Positions 1-9,531 of a stretch of DNA of 52,778 nucleotides are shown here, one piece after another (positions within the stretch are counted from its first letter, which is position 1; the number at the start of each line of letters is the position of its first letter). The notes under the pieces were generated by a model. The model had not been told where the DNA came from. It did no database searches and worked only from the letters and a program-made list of their open reading frames with translations. The position numbers and the translations under genes were made by a program. Origin of the DNA: Hydrogenimonas sp. (GTDB lineage: Bacteria > Campylobacterota > Campylobacteria > Campylobacterales > Hydrogenimonadaceae); the NCBI GenBank assembly GCA_003978765.1, contig QNYO01000093.1, forward strand, positions 1 to 52,778, written 5' to 3'.

Positions 1-302
1 ATGTTGGTAACCTTGTCTGCCCAGCGAGCTATGATGTGGGGACACACCTCAATATCGTTTTGGTTTCGGTTCCAGAGGGTGAAGATAAGATTGAAAAATA
101 TCCTGTCATGTTCCGTCAAGCTGATTTGGTACTGATTACCAAAACCGACTTGTTGCCATATTTCGATTTTAGTGTTGAGCGTGCGAAGCAAGCGGCACGT
201 AAAATTAAGCCAGGTGTCGATGTTTTGGAGGTAAGTACCAAAGACCCCGACTCAGTTAAGCGAGTTGCTGACTGGATTAAATTTAAAATGGAGATGCGCT
301 AA
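1..302 (+). CDS. hypB: Hydrogenase maturation GTPase HypB, C-terminal part
   Basis: The reading frame is open from base 3, so the gene is cut by the window edge; the GTG at 36 is an internal valine, not the start. The first visible residues, VGNLVCPASYDVGTH, are the G-domain metal-site loop of HypB, and LITKTDLLPY carries the guanine-specificity NKxD-like motif in the variant TKTD. HypB is a GTPase that, with HypA, delivers nickel to [NiFe]-hydrogenase. Its stop overlaps the hypC start by one base (TAATG), consistent with translational coupling in a hyp operon. The N-terminal half lies outside the window. Confidence 0.93.
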   Translation, partial: VGNLVCPASYDVGTHLNIVLVSVPEGEDKIEKYPVMFRQADLVLITKTDLLPYFDFSVERAKQAARKIKPGVDVLEVSTKDPDSVKRVADWIKFKMEMR

Positions 303-592
303 TGTGTTTGTCAATTCCTTCTAAAGTGATTGAGATTAATCAAGAGGAGCGTACGGCAATTGTCGATACGATGGGTGTGAAGCGTAAAGCGAGCATCGAT
401 TTTATTGCCGATGAGGTGAAAGTGGGTGATTATGTACTTATTCACATCGGATATGCGATGAATATCATTGATGAAGAGTCTGCTCAAGAGAGTCTGAAGC
501 TCTATCAGGAGATTATTGAGTCGATGGAAGAGGAGGAGCGGCAGCGGATGATTGAAGAGTCCGATAATTGTCCAGGTAGGAGTCAGGCTTGA
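302..592 (+). CDS. hypC: Hydrogenase assembly chaperone HypC/HupF
   Basis: A 96-residue protein beginning MCLSIPSKV, the hallmark N-terminus of HypC, with the functional Cys2 that remains after Met removal. HypC binds HypD and carries the Fe(CN)2CO unit to the hydrogenase large-subunit precursor in the cytoplasm. The first 70 residues form the OB-like barrel (GDYVLIHIGYAM is typical); the tail is acidic and charged. It starts in the stop codon of hypB and overlaps hypD by four bases, so all three are probably coupled in translation. Confidence 0.95.
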   Translation: MCLSIPSKVIEINQEERTAIVDTMGVKRKASIDFIADEVKVGDYVLIHIGYAMNIIDEESAQESLKLYQEIIESMEEEERQRMIEESDNCPGRSQA

Positions 593-1710
593 GTCTGCAA
601 CTCAAAGATCTCTATGACGGCTTTAGAGATCCCGACGCGATCAAAGCGTTGGCCAAAATCATTGCCGAAGATGCGAAGAAGCTGAAAGAGCCACTCAACA
701 TCATGGAGGTGTGCGGCGGTCACACCCACACCATTATGAAGTATGGTCTTAAACAGCTTCTTCCAGAGAATATCGACTTTATCCATGGACCTGGATGTCC
801 TGTCTGTATTATGCCCAAAGAGCGTATCGACCATGCGATTGCACTGGCCAATATCGAAGGGGCGATTCTCTGTACATTGGGGGATATGATTCGTGTCCCA
901 GGTAGTGAAAGCTCATTGGCTAAAGAGCGTGCCAAAGGGTGCGATATTCGCTCTCTCTACTCTCCAATGGATATTCTTCCGATTGCCAAAGAGAATCCTG
1001 ATAAAAAAGTGATCTTCTTTGCAATCGGTTTTGAGACCACAACACCGATGACAGCGGCGGTGATTTTGCAAGCCAAAAGAGAGGGGATTAAAAACCTCTT
1101 TGTACATATCAACCATGTTCTTGTACCACCGCCAATGCATGCACTTCTTGAAGATGGTGAAGCCAAGATTGGTGCCTTTATTGGTCCATCGCATGTGAGC
1201 GTTATTACAGGTTCTAAAATCTATGAGCCATTCCCTGAAATGTATGGTACGCCAGTTGTCGTCAGTGGGTTTGAACCCGTAGATGTGATGCACGGTATTT
1301 CGATGATTCTCAAACAAAAAATTGAAGGGCGTGCTGAGGTTGAAGTGGAGTATGAACGGTCAGTGACCCGCGAGGGTAACCTTGTCGCACAAAAGATGAT
1401 CGATGAGGTGATGGAGGTTCGTGACCACTTTAGATGGCGAGGTATCGGAGATATTCCTAAGAGTGGTTTAAAGCTTCGTGAGGAATATGCCGATATAGAT
1501 GCCGAGAAGGTTTTTGCCGAGTATCTGAGTGACACACCGATTGATGACCATAAACTCTGTATTTGCGGTACGATTCTAAAAGGGTTGGCCAAACCTTATG
1601 AGTGTCAGGTCTTTGGAACTGCTTGTACACCCAATACACCACTTGGTAGCTGTATGGTAAGTAGTGAAGGGGCTTGTAACGCTTACTATCGGTTTGGGGG
1701 TATCGAGTAG
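589..1710 (+). CDS. hypD: Hydrogenase Fe-CN/CO cofactor assembly protein HypD
   Basis: 373 residues, the usual HypD length. It builds the Fe(CN)2CO moiety with HypC and HypE. Visible signatures are MEVCGGHTHTI around residues 39-49 (Cys42), GPGCPVC at 67-73, and a cysteine-rich C-terminus (CICG, YECQVFGTAC, GSC, GAC) that binds the [4Fe-4S] cluster. The start is TTG at 589, overlapping the hypC stop as TTGA, so translation is probably coupled. No ATG near the N-terminus would preserve the conserved first 40 residues. Confidence 0.95.
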   Translation: MSLQLKDLYDGFRDPDAIKALAKIIAEDAKKLKEPLNIMEVCGGHTHTIMKYGLKQLLPENIDFIHGPGCPVCIMPKERIDHAIALANIEGAILCTLGDMIRVPGSESSLAKERAKGCDIRSLYSPMDILPIAKENPDKKVIFFAIGFETTTPMTAAVILQAKREGIKNLFVHINHVLVPPPMHALLEDGEAKIGAFIGPSHVSVITGSKIYEPFPEMYGTPVVVSGFEPVDVMHGISMILKQKIEGRAEVEVEYERSVTREGNLVAQKMIDEVMEVRDHFRWRGIGDIPKSGLKLREEYADIDAEKVFAEYLSDTPIDDHKLCICGTILKGLAKPYECQVFGTACTPNTPLGSCMVSSEGACNAYYRFGGIE

Positions 1711-1748
1711 AACTCGATTCATTGAGATACGCAAAGAAAAGAGGAATG

Positions 1749-2747
1749 ATGAAACAGGTACAACTAAGTCATGGTGGCGGCGGGGAGGAGATGAACCGCC
1801 TGATTCACGATCTTTTTTACAAAAATTTTGATAACGATATTTTGTCAAGTGCTGAAGATGCGGCGGTACTCAAACCAGCAGGCTCTGTCGCTTTTACGAC
1901 CGACTCTTTTACGGTAAGCCCAATCTTTTTCAATGGTGGTGATATTGGAAAGTTGGCGATCGCTGGTACTGTGAACGATTTGGCAATGATGGGGGCAAAA
2001 CCTCTCTGGCTCAGCAGTGCCTTTATGATTGAAGAGGGCCTTCCCTTTGAGGCATTGGAACGCATCGTACAGAGTATGGCACAAGAGCTCAAAAAGAGTG
2101 GTGCAAAAATTGTTTGTGGTGACACAAAAGTAGTCCCCAAAGGCTCGGTTGACAAGATCTTTATCAACACATCAGGTATTGGTGAGGTGATTCAAGAGGG
2201 TATCAGTGCCCATGCTCTTGAGATAGAGGATGTGATTATCGTTTCACGCGATATTGGTCGACATGGTGCGGCGATTATGATGGAGCGCGAGGGGATCGAT
2301 CTTCATAGTGATCTTCAAAGTGACTGTGAGACCCTTTGGCCCGCTGTTGAAGCCTTGATAGATGCCAAGGTACGGATTAAAGCGATGCGTGATGCAACAC
2401 GTGGCGGTTTGGCAGCTGTATTGAATGAGTGGGCAGTTGCAAGCAATATCTGTATTGAGGTTGAAGAGGAGCAGTTGCCTGTTTGTGAAGAGGTGCGGGG
2501 TGTCTGTGAAATGCTCGGTTTTGAGCCGTATGATTTAGCAAATGAGGGGACATTTGTCTTAGCAGTCAATGCAGAAGATGCACCATTGGCATTAGAGACT
2601 TTGAGCCGATACCCCTTCTGTGTAGATGCTGCAATCATTGGTACCGTCACACTTAAAAAGCCTGGTAAGGTGATTTTGAAGAGTCCTTGGGGAAGTAGCC
2701 GTTTCTTGGAGCTTCCTAAAGGTGAACTACTGCCGAGGATCTGCTAA
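1749..2747 (+). CDS. hypE: Carbamoyl dehydratase HypE
   Basis: HypE makes the thiocarboxamide/thiocyanate on its own C-terminal cysteine and donates cyanide to iron on HypC-HypD. The protein ends in LPRIC, the conserved terminal Cys-containing tail, and begins MKQVQLSHGGGGEEMNRLI, matching the AIR-synthase/PurM-like ATP-binding fold. A TTG at 1722 opens the frame further upstream, but GAGGA at 1741-1745 and the conserved N-terminus favour ATG at 1749 (332 residues); the ATG at 1746 is also possible. It overlaps hypA by one base. Confidence 0.94.
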   Translation: MKQVQLSHGGGGEEMNRLIHDLFYKNFDNDILSSAEDAAVLKPAGSVAFTTDSFTVSPIFFNGGDIGKLAIAGTVNDLAMMGAKPLWLSSAFMIEEGLPFEALERIVQSMAQELKKSGAKIVCGDTKVVPKGSVDKIFINTSGIGEVIQEGISAHALEIEDVIIVSRDIGRHGAAIMMEREGIDLHSDLQSDCETLWPAVEALIDAKVRIKAMRDATRGGLAAVLNEWAVASNICIEVEEEQLPVCEEVRGVCEMLGFEPYDLANEGTFVLAVNAEDAPLALETLSRYPFCVDAAIIGTVTLKKPGKVILKSPWGSSRFLELPKGELLPRIC

Positions 2748-3091
2748 TGCATGAGTACTCGATTGTCCAAGCACTTTTACAACAGTGTGAACAGCACGCC
2801 GAAGCCAATAGTGCCGAAAAGGTGACAAAAGTTGTTGTCAAGATTGGCGTTTTGAGTGGGGTTGAACCCCATCTACTTCAGACAGCCTTTGATACCTTTA
2901 AAGAGGAGACACCAGTCTGTGCCAATGCGACACTGGAGATTATTCACCAAAAGGTAGTGATCCACTGTCATGAGTGTCAACAGGAGTTTACACTGGAGAA
3001 GCATGAGTATGCTTGTCCTTCATGCAGTGGAAATAGTGTCAAAATTATTGACGGAGAAGATCTGCTCTTGATGCAACTTGAAATGGAGTAA
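2747..3091 (+). CDS. hypA: Hydrogenase nickel-insertion protein HypA
   Basis: 114 residues starting MHEYSIVQ; His2 is the nickel ligand of the MHE motif. The C-terminal half has the zinc site as two Cys pairs, CHECQ and CPSCSG. HypA works with HypB in nickel delivery to [NiFe]-hydrogenase, and in some Campylobacterota also to urease. It is the last hyp gene visible here, sharing TAATG with hypE. hypF is not in the window. Confidence 0.95.
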   Translation: MHEYSIVQALLQQCEQHAEANSAEKVTKVVVKIGVLSGVEPHLLQTAFDTFKEETPVCANATLEIIHQKVVIHCHECQQEFTLEKHEYACPSCSGNSVKIIDGEDLLLMQLEME

Positions 3092-3094
3092 TGG

Positions 3095-3529
3095 ATGGAA
3101 TACTATACATGGATACTCGCCTTGCATGTGATGAGCTTTATTAGCTGGATGGCGATGCTTTTTTATCAACCAAGACTCTATGTCTATCATCAAGAGCATG
3201 CTGATAATCGTGGCTTTACCGATGTGGTCAAGATTCAAGAGCATAAGCTTTACCATTTTATTGGCGTTCCAGCCATGTGGTTGACGATTTTAAGCGGTAG
3301 TGCAATGATTGCTTTAGCACCAGAGCTTTTTAAAACGGGGATGTGGCTTCATATCAAGTTGACAGCCGTTTTACTTTTGGTTGCTTACCACTTCTCACTT
3401 GGCTGGTTCAAAAAGCGTTTGGCTGATGGTCGATGTACCAAAAGTGGTAAATTTTTTAGAGTTTACAATGAGATCCCAACCCTACTGATGATCCTTATTG
3501 TCATTATGGTGGTGGTCAAACCGATATAA
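3095..3529 (+). CDS. hemJ: HemJ-type protoporphyrinogen IX oxidase
   Basis: 144 residues with four predicted membrane helices, beginning with YTWILALHVMSFISWMAMLFY and carrying the conserved RLYVYH segment and the histidines typical of HemJ (UPF0093). HemJ oxidises protoporphyrinogen IX to protoporphyrin IX in the inner membrane and is the usual form in Campylobacterota. It sits four bases after hypA and is probably cotranscribed with the hyp genes. Another small haem-binding membrane protein is conceivable, but length and motif placement fit HemJ well. Confidence 0.82.
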   Translation: MEYYTWILALHVMSFISWMAMLFYQPRLYVYHQEHADNRGFTDVVKIQEHKLYHFIGVPAMWLTILSGSAMIALAPELFKTGMWLHIKLTAVLLLVAYHFSLGWFKKRLADGRCTKSGKFFRVYNEIPTLLMILIVIMVVVKPI

Positions 3530-3542
3530 GTGGAGAACGATC

Positions 3543-4664
3543 TTGATACCGATTAGCCAAAATGCAGTGAAACGTGGGATTATCAAGTCACATATGCAGT
3601 TTGTTGAAAAGAATAGTGTCCCTGTGGCACTCTTTAGCTTTGTATGTGACCTACCACCATCTTCAGATGAGACATTAGAGAGTATGGTGACGATTGTACA
3701 GGAGCAGACAGATTTTTCAACCCTGCTTTTATGTGAAGATGGAGCACTCTTGACCTTTATTAAAGGTGTGCAGTTGCATCGATCGGTTGAGATTGTGAAA
3801 AACCTGCAAGAGACACTGCGTAAAGAGCTTGGTATTGAGATGGTTTACGGTGCATTGACCATGATTGAGGGGGGTGAGGCGTACGACGTTCTGATTGCAC
3901 GCTTAAAGCGCTATCTTGCCCAAGCTAAGAGCATGGGTGAAGGAAAGATCTGTTATGGAACGGCTAAGTATGACTTCTGTGTGGATGGGGGTGAAGAGAA
4001 GATTTTTTCCGACTTCTTTGAAGCCTATGATACTGTGACACTCTATAACTTCTACAATGGCATGCCCTTAAGTGAAGAGGTAAAGGTACTCTCCTATCAG
4101 GATGGGGTTTTGCGTATCAAAACCTCTTTTGCACGAGCCATCTTTTTACAGAATGAACCCTTTACATTTTTGAAACATCCTCGCCTCCCTGATACGATTA
4201 AAGCCGATATTGTTCAAGCACTTCCCAATCGTGCTGAGGTGGTTTTAAGCCATTTTCGGTTTGTTGATAAATCACCTGTGGATCGTGAAAATATCCGTAT
4301 TACACCGGATGAAAAGATTGAAGTCTCGATTGAGTGTGCGAATGGTGAACATCTGATTGGAACGATTCACTCATTAGCTGTTAATTCGATTGCCGTCAAG
4401 ATGGTCGATGTTAAGGTGGCAGAAGAGTGTTTTGAGAAGGAGAATCGCCACAATATCTTATCATTTGAGCTTCCCGAACGGGAAGGTCAGAAGGTGGAGA
4501 TGCGTATCTCTGCACTCTTACGTGGAAAAAAAGATGATCAGCTTATCTTCTCTATCTATCCCAACTACTTTTTTAAACAGAAGATTGAGAGCTATATTGC
4601 ACTTCAGCAGACACGGCTCATTACCATTATGCAGAAGATGGTATTGAACTTCTATCAAGGGTAG
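3543..4664 (+). CDS. Degenerate GGDEF-like protein with PilZ-like C-terminal region
   Basis: About 373 residues. Residues roughly 50-150 follow the GGDEF fold (TDFSTLLLCEDGALLTFIKG, a helix, then MVYGALTMIEGG and YLAQAKSMGEGKICYG) but have no GG(D/E)EF catalytic loop. Residues roughly 225-365 look like a PilZ-type beta-barrel (LPNRAEVVLSHFRFVD, then repeated strands). A c-di-GMP-responsive or scaffold role is inferred, not shown. The start is put at TTG 3543 because GGAG lies just upstream; an earlier in-frame start would overlap hemJ. No other domain was recognised. Confidence 0.65.
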   Translation: MIPISQNAVKRGIIKSHMQFVEKNSVPVALFSFVCDLPPSSDETLESMVTIVQEQTDFSTLLLCEDGALLTFIKGVQLHRSVEIVKNLQETLRKELGIEMVYGALTMIEGGEAYDVLIARLKRYLAQAKSMGEGKICYGTAKYDFCVDGGEEKIFSDFFEAYDTVTLYNFYNGMPLSEEVKVLSYQDGVLRIKTSFARAIFLQNEPFTFLKHPRLPDTIKADIVQALPNRAEVVLSHFRFVDKSPVDRENIRITPDEKIEVSIECANGEHLIGTIHSLAVNSIAVKMVDVKVAEECFEKENRHNILSFELPEREGQKVEMRISALLRGKKDDQLIFSIYPNYFFKQKIESYIALQQTRLITIMQKMVLNFYQG

Positions 4665-4667
4665 TAC

Positions 4668-4871
4668 TTACTTATAATCATCCATCGAGAGATAACCACC
4701 CACAAGGAGCACCACAACACCCAAAAGGTTGATATAGAGAATATGGCGTGTACCATTATCTTTTTGAAGCAACCCAGCAACAGGCTCACTAATCAGTTGT
4801 GATTCGTGGTATCCCCAGTAAAAGATTGCCATACTTGCAAAGAGTAGAAAGATCCCAATATTTTTTTTCAT
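4668..4871 (-). CDS. Small membrane protein, DUF3185-like
   Basis: 67 residues with two hydrophobic helices: MKKNIGIFLLFASMAIFYWGY at the N-terminus and ILYINLLGVVVLLVGGYLSM at the C-terminus, joined by a polar loop. The layout and the W-G-Y-H-E-S-Q segment after helix 1 resemble DUF3185 proteins, whose function is unknown. It is convergent with the upstream GGDEF-like gene and lies beyond a strong hairpin downstream of nifU, so it may have its own promoter. Confidence 0.6.
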   Translation of the reverse strand: MKKNIGIFLLFASMAIFYWGYHESQLISEPVAGLLQKDNGTRHILYINLLGVVVLLVGGYLSMDDYK

Positions 4872-4933
4872 CGGTTGTCATCTCCAAAGAGGATAGTTTT
4901 GTTAGATTATTATAGTAGAAAAGGGTGAAGGAT

Positions 4934-4958
4934 GAAAGCGGAGAGTCTCTCCGCTTTC
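4934..4958 (-). terminator. Hairpin downstream of nifU, probable terminator
   Basis: A perfect 11-bp stem (GAAAGCGGAGA / TCTCCGCTTTC) with a 3-base loop lies 10 bases after the nifU stop. On the minus strand it is followed by a C/T-rich stretch rather than a clean T run, so termination strength is uncertain. Confidence 0.6.
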
Positions 4959-4968
4959 AGAGTGTGGA

Positions 4969-5952
4969 TTAGATAGGAAGGACACGAATATTTGGATCAA
5001 GTTTCTCTTTAAGAGTTGACTCGATCGCATAGAGTGTACCAGTCGTTGAGCTAGCACACCCTGAACATGCACCAAGGTATCGGATGTAAACATCTGTATA
5101 TTGACCATTCTGTTTGACATCGAGAACTTCCATGTTACCACCATCCATGATAAGGAATTGGCGGATGCTCTCATCGATAACACTGTCGATCGCTTTGATC
5201 TTTTGAACAAGTGTCATATCGTTAAATGGAATCTGCTCACCACTTGCTTGCTTCTCAGCTGTCTCTTTGAGCTTCTCTTCTTCCATCTCTTTGCGTACAT
5301 CAGCAAGGATGTCAACAAGATAGTATTCACGCTCTTCGTGACCACCTGGTTTGACACAGCTCTTACAGAAGGCACCTGCTTTGGTGTAGTCAGTAATCTC
5401 TTCAACGGTTTTAAGGTCGTTGAGCTTGATCACCTCTTTGAGTGTCTGAAGGCTGACGCGTGCACATTCACAGACAATGATCTCCTCTTCAAAGCTCTCC
5501 ATGTCAACACCCTTATAGAGTGAAGCCGCTTTTTTAATAACGTCGTATGCCATAACGGAACAGTGCATCTTTTGCGGTGGAACAGCTGGCGTATCTGGTG
5601 TATCACGCATCGCTTTTTCAACGTCGAGATTGGTAATTTTTACCGCTTCATCAACGGTTTTACCTTTACAAAGTTCAACCATTGTGTCTGAACTTGCAAT
5701 TGCTGTACCACATCCGAAACTTTTAAATTTCGCTTCGAGAATTTTGTCAGTTTTTGGATCGACAATCCAGTAGAGACGCACAGCATCCCCACAGCTTTCA
5801 GCACCAAAGTCGGCGACGATCAATTCACCACCGAGACGTTTGGCGTCCTCTTCTGTCAATTCACCCTGGTTTCTTGGGTTATTCATCAACTCTTGGACTT
5901 TTTGGCTGTACTCTTCCCAGATGCTACCGCCTATCAAATCTTGCTTAGCCAT
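4969..5952 (-). CDS. nifU: NifU-type iron-sulfur scaffold protein
   Basis: 327 residues with the full three-domain NifU layout. Residues 1-150 are the IscU-like scaffold with three cysteines (ESCGDAV, FGCGTAIASSD, MHCSVMA). Residues about 160-210 are the BFD-like [2Fe-2S] domain (VCECARVS and FCKSCVKPGG). The C-terminus is a Nfu-type domain with GACSGCASS. The protein receives sulfur from NifS and passes clusters to apo-proteins. In Campylobacterota NifS/NifU serves general Fe-S assembly, so nitrogen fixation should not be assumed. It follows nifS by 86 bases on the same strand. Confidence 0.93.
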   Translation of the reverse strand: MAKQDLIGGSIWEEYSQKVQELMNNPRNQGELTEEDAKRLGGELIVADFGAESCGDAVRLYWIVDPKTDKILEAKFKSFGCGTAIASSDTMVELCKGKTVDEAVKITNLDVEKAMRDTPDTPAVPPQKMHCSVMAYDVIKKAASLYKGVDMESFEEEIIVCECARVSLQTLKEVIKLNDLKTVEEITDYTKAGAFCKSCVKPGGHEEREYYLVDILADVRKEMEEEKLKETAEKQASGEQIPFNDMTLVQKIKAIDSVIDESIRQFLIMDGGNMEVLDVKQNGQYTDVYIRYLGACSGCASSTTGTLYAIESTLKEKLDPNIRVLPI

Positions 5953-6038
5953 ATGTTGCTCCTTGCTTTCATTCTTTCATTATATCTTTATCAGTAAGCA
6001 GAATCTCAATTCTGCTGATCATAGCACGCTTTTTGTGC

Positions 6039-7250
<1,212 letters not shown>

Positions 7251-7251
7251 C

Positions 7252-7278
7252 TAATTAGGACAATTTTTGTCTTAATTA
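7252..7278 (-). promoter_or_regulatory. Palindrome upstream of nifS, candidate Rrf2/IscR- or Fur-like operator
   Basis: 12-base arms around a 3-base centre, TAATTAGGACAA-TTT-TTGTCTTAATTA, with a single mismatch. It lies immediately upstream of the nifS Shine-Dalgarno (reading the minus strand). The size and A/T-edged symmetry suit a dimeric repressor. Rrf2-family regulators commonly control Fe-S assembly operons, but no such gene is in the window and the identity of the binder is inference. Confidence 0.55.
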
Positions 7279-7407
7279 ACTTGGTGTCATCATAAATCAA
7301 GTTTGTTTAAGGTTAGCTGAATTAACAGGAATAGGTAATTGAAGATATATTTAAGAGAGGTTAGAGAATAGATAGAAATGCTTAATGGCTTTTAAGAGCT
7401 TTTTGCC

Positions 7408-7413
7408 TATAAT
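7408..7413 (+). promoter_or_regulatory. Probable -10 element for the SulP gene
   Basis: TATAAT in the context TTTTTGCCTATAATCG, 100 bases before the SulP start. This predicts a leader of about 90 bases with some potential pairing (GATGA near 7441 with TCATC near 7470). No clear -35 was seen, which is usual in this phylum. Confidence 0.5.
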
Positions 7414-7512
7414 CGTGCCCTTTGTCACTCCATTGTCAGGTGATGATCGAACCGATTGCTATCTTTCGTCATCTCGATTGTAATCATTTACAACTTTAAA
7501 AGGGTTTAAATC

Positions 7513-9015
7513 ATGTTTGCACAACTTCTTAGGGCCTATAGTGGTCAGAGTATCAAAAATGATGTTCTTTCGGGGGCTGTTGTTGCGATCGCACTGGTAC
7601 CAGAAGCGATCGCCTTTTCATTAATTGCTGGTGTTTCACCACTTGTGGGGCTCTATACAGCCTTTTTGTTAGGGCTTATCACCGCACTCTTTGGTGGAAA
7701 GCCAGGGATGATTAGTGGGGCGACAGGGAGTGTGGCGGTTGTTATGGTCTCACTCGTAGCGACCCATGGTGTTGAGTACCTCTTTTTGGCAACGGTTTTG
7801 ACGGGACTCCTTCAGGTCGCTTTTGGACTGATGAAGTTGGCCAAATTTATTCGGCTTGTACCACAGCCAGCAATTTTGGGATTTGTGAATGGTTTGGCCA
7901 TCATTATTGCATTGGCACAGTTGCCGATGTTTGAAGGGGAAGGGCCAGTGATGTATGCTTTGGTCTTTGCAACGATGGCGACAATGGTGATTCTTCCTAA
8001 AATCACAAAGGCGGTACCAGCAGGTTTGGTGGCAATTATTGTATTAAGTCTCATTACGATCTTCTTTGATCTTGATACAAAGCGGGTAGCAGATTTGGGA
8101 AGTATTGCCGGGGATTTGCCAAGTTTCCATTTGCCTGATGTACCTTTGAATCTTGAAACCTTTAAAATTATCTTGCCATATGCTGTTGTGATGGCGGCTG
8201 TTGGATTGATTGAGTCACTTTTGACCCTCTCTGTACTTGATGAGATGAGTGGGGAGAAAGGAAATGCCAATAAAGAGGCTATGGCACTGGGTGCTGGTAA
8301 TGCCACATGTGGTCTCTTTGGTGGTATGGCTGGCTGTGCGATGATTGGACAGAGTATCATCAACTTTACATCGGGTGGACGTGGTCGTCTTTCGGGTGTA
8401 ACCGCTGCAATTTTGTTGATTTTGTTTGTTGTTTCACTGAGTGACTATATTGGGCAGATTCCGATTGCCGTTTTGGTTGGTATTATGTTCATGGTAAGTA
8501 TTGAGACATTTGAGTGGGCGAGTATTGATCGGTTGCGCCGTATGCCAAAGGCTGATGCATTTATTCTTGTCACAGTCACGATTGTTACCATCTTTACCGA
8601 CTTGGCAATGGCTGTTGTCATTGGGGTGATTATCTCTGCACTTGTCTTTGCATGGCAACATGCCCGTGTCTATACCCGTACCTATATTGAGGGAAAACGA
8701 AAAATTTATGAGTTTGATGGTCCACTCTTTTTTGGTTCAGTGCAAGGCTTTTTGGACCAGTTTGATGTTACCAATGACCCTGATGAGGTTGTCATGGACT
8801 TTAAACGGACACGCGTGATGGATTCAAGCGGTGTGGAGGCGATTGATAAGATTACCAAACGTTATGAAGAGGCAGGTAAAAAGTTGACGATACGCCACTT
8901 GAGTGATGATTGTAAAAAACTTCTTAAAGCGGCTGGAAAGTACTGTACCTATGAAGAGGATGATCCAACCTATAAAGTTGCGGTCAACCATGAAGAGTAC
9001 CAAAAGGTTTATTAA
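7513..9015 (+). CDS. SulP/SLC26-family anion transporter with STAS domain
   Basis: 500 residues. Residues 1-400 form the SulP membrane domain with about 10-14 hydrophobic helices; VPEAIAFSLIAGVSPLVGLYTAF is the family signature near the N-terminus. Residues about 405-490 are a cytoplasmic STAS domain (VVMDFKRTRVMDSSGVEAID). The family moves sulfate, bicarbonate or other anions. Substrate cannot be read from sequence; in an autotroph bicarbonate uptake is as plausible as sulfate. It stands alone with its own promoter. Confidence 0.9.
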   Translation: MFAQLLRAYSGQSIKNDVLSGAVVAIALVPEAIAFSLIAGVSPLVGLYTAFLLGLITALFGGKPGMISGATGSVAVVMVSLVATHGVEYLFLATVLTGLLQVAFGLMKLAKFIRLVPQPAILGFVNGLAIIIALAQLPMFEGEGPVMYALVFATMATMVILPKITKAVPAGLVAIIVLSLITIFFDLDTKRVADLGSIAGDLPSFHLPDVPLNLETFKIILPYAVVMAAVGLIESLLTLSVLDEMSGEKGNANKEAMALGAGNATCGLFGGMAGCAMIGQSIINFTSGGRGRLSGVTAAILLILFVVSLSDYIGQIPIAVLVGIMFMVSIETFEWASIDRLRRMPKADAFILVTVTIVTIFTDLAMAVVIGVIISALVFAWQHARVYTRTYIEGKRKIYEFDGPLFFGSVQGFLDQFDVTNDPDEVVMDFKRTRVMDSSGVEAIDKITKRYEEAGKKLTIRHLSDDCKKLLKAAGKYCTYEEDDPTYKVAVNHEEYQKVY

Positions 9016-9066
9016 GTTATGAGAGCTATATGCTACAATACAAAAATTTTTAAATAGGAGTGATTG

Positions 9067-9531
9067 ATGTCGGTAGGTAAAATGCTTGGATTGATCTTTG
9101 TGATTGGATTGGTGGGGATCCAGTTAATCCCTGTTGATCGTAGCAACCCTGTAACAGATCCAGCACTTGAGATCAAAGCACCCGCTGACGTCAAAGCGAT
9201 TTTTCAACGATCCTGTTACGATTGTCACTCGAATCAGACAAAGTGGCCATGGTATAGCCATATTGCACCGATGAAATGGTTTATTGCACGGGATGTCAAT
9301 GTAGGGCGTCAGTGGCTCAACTTTAGCGAGTGGGAGCGTTATGATGAGAAGAAGAAGCAGAAGCTCAAAGAGATGATCTTTATGGCTGTCGGAATGGCGA
9401 TGCCATTGGGTCTATATGTACAGGCACACCCTGAAGCCAAACTCTCTGATAAAGATCGAGAGATTATTCGTCAATGGACGGGTGTTGATCCAGAAGATGT
9501 GATGAATCATCCAAAAAGGCGACTCTATTGA
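9067..9531 (+). CDS. Periplasmic c-type haem-binding domain protein
   Basis: 154 residues: an N-terminal membrane anchor or signal segment (MLGLIFVIGLVGIQL), then one CxxCH haem motif in RSCYDCHSNQTKWPWYSHIAP, which is the signature of the haem-binding (haem_bd) family. The C-terminal part (DKDREIIRQW) resembles the last helix of cytochrome c folds. The ATG at 9067 is preferred over the TTG one codon earlier because AGGAG lies 6 bases upstream. It overlaps the next gene by four bases, so the two membrane/periplasmic proteins are probably coupled. Specific redox partners are unknown. Confidence 0.85.
   Translation: MSVGKMLGLIFVIGLVGIQLIPVDRSNPVTDPALEIKAPADVKAIFQRSCYDCHSNQTKWPWYSHIAPMKWFIARDVNVGRQWLNFSEWERYDEKKKQKLKEMIFMAVGMAMPLGLYVQAHPEAKLSDKDREIIRQWTGVDPEDVMNHPKRRLY

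Noticed and set aside
583-834. Minus-strand frames over hypD, hypE and tig
   Set aside because: Each lies opposite a gene with clear family motifs and has no Shine-Dalgarno or recognisable domain.
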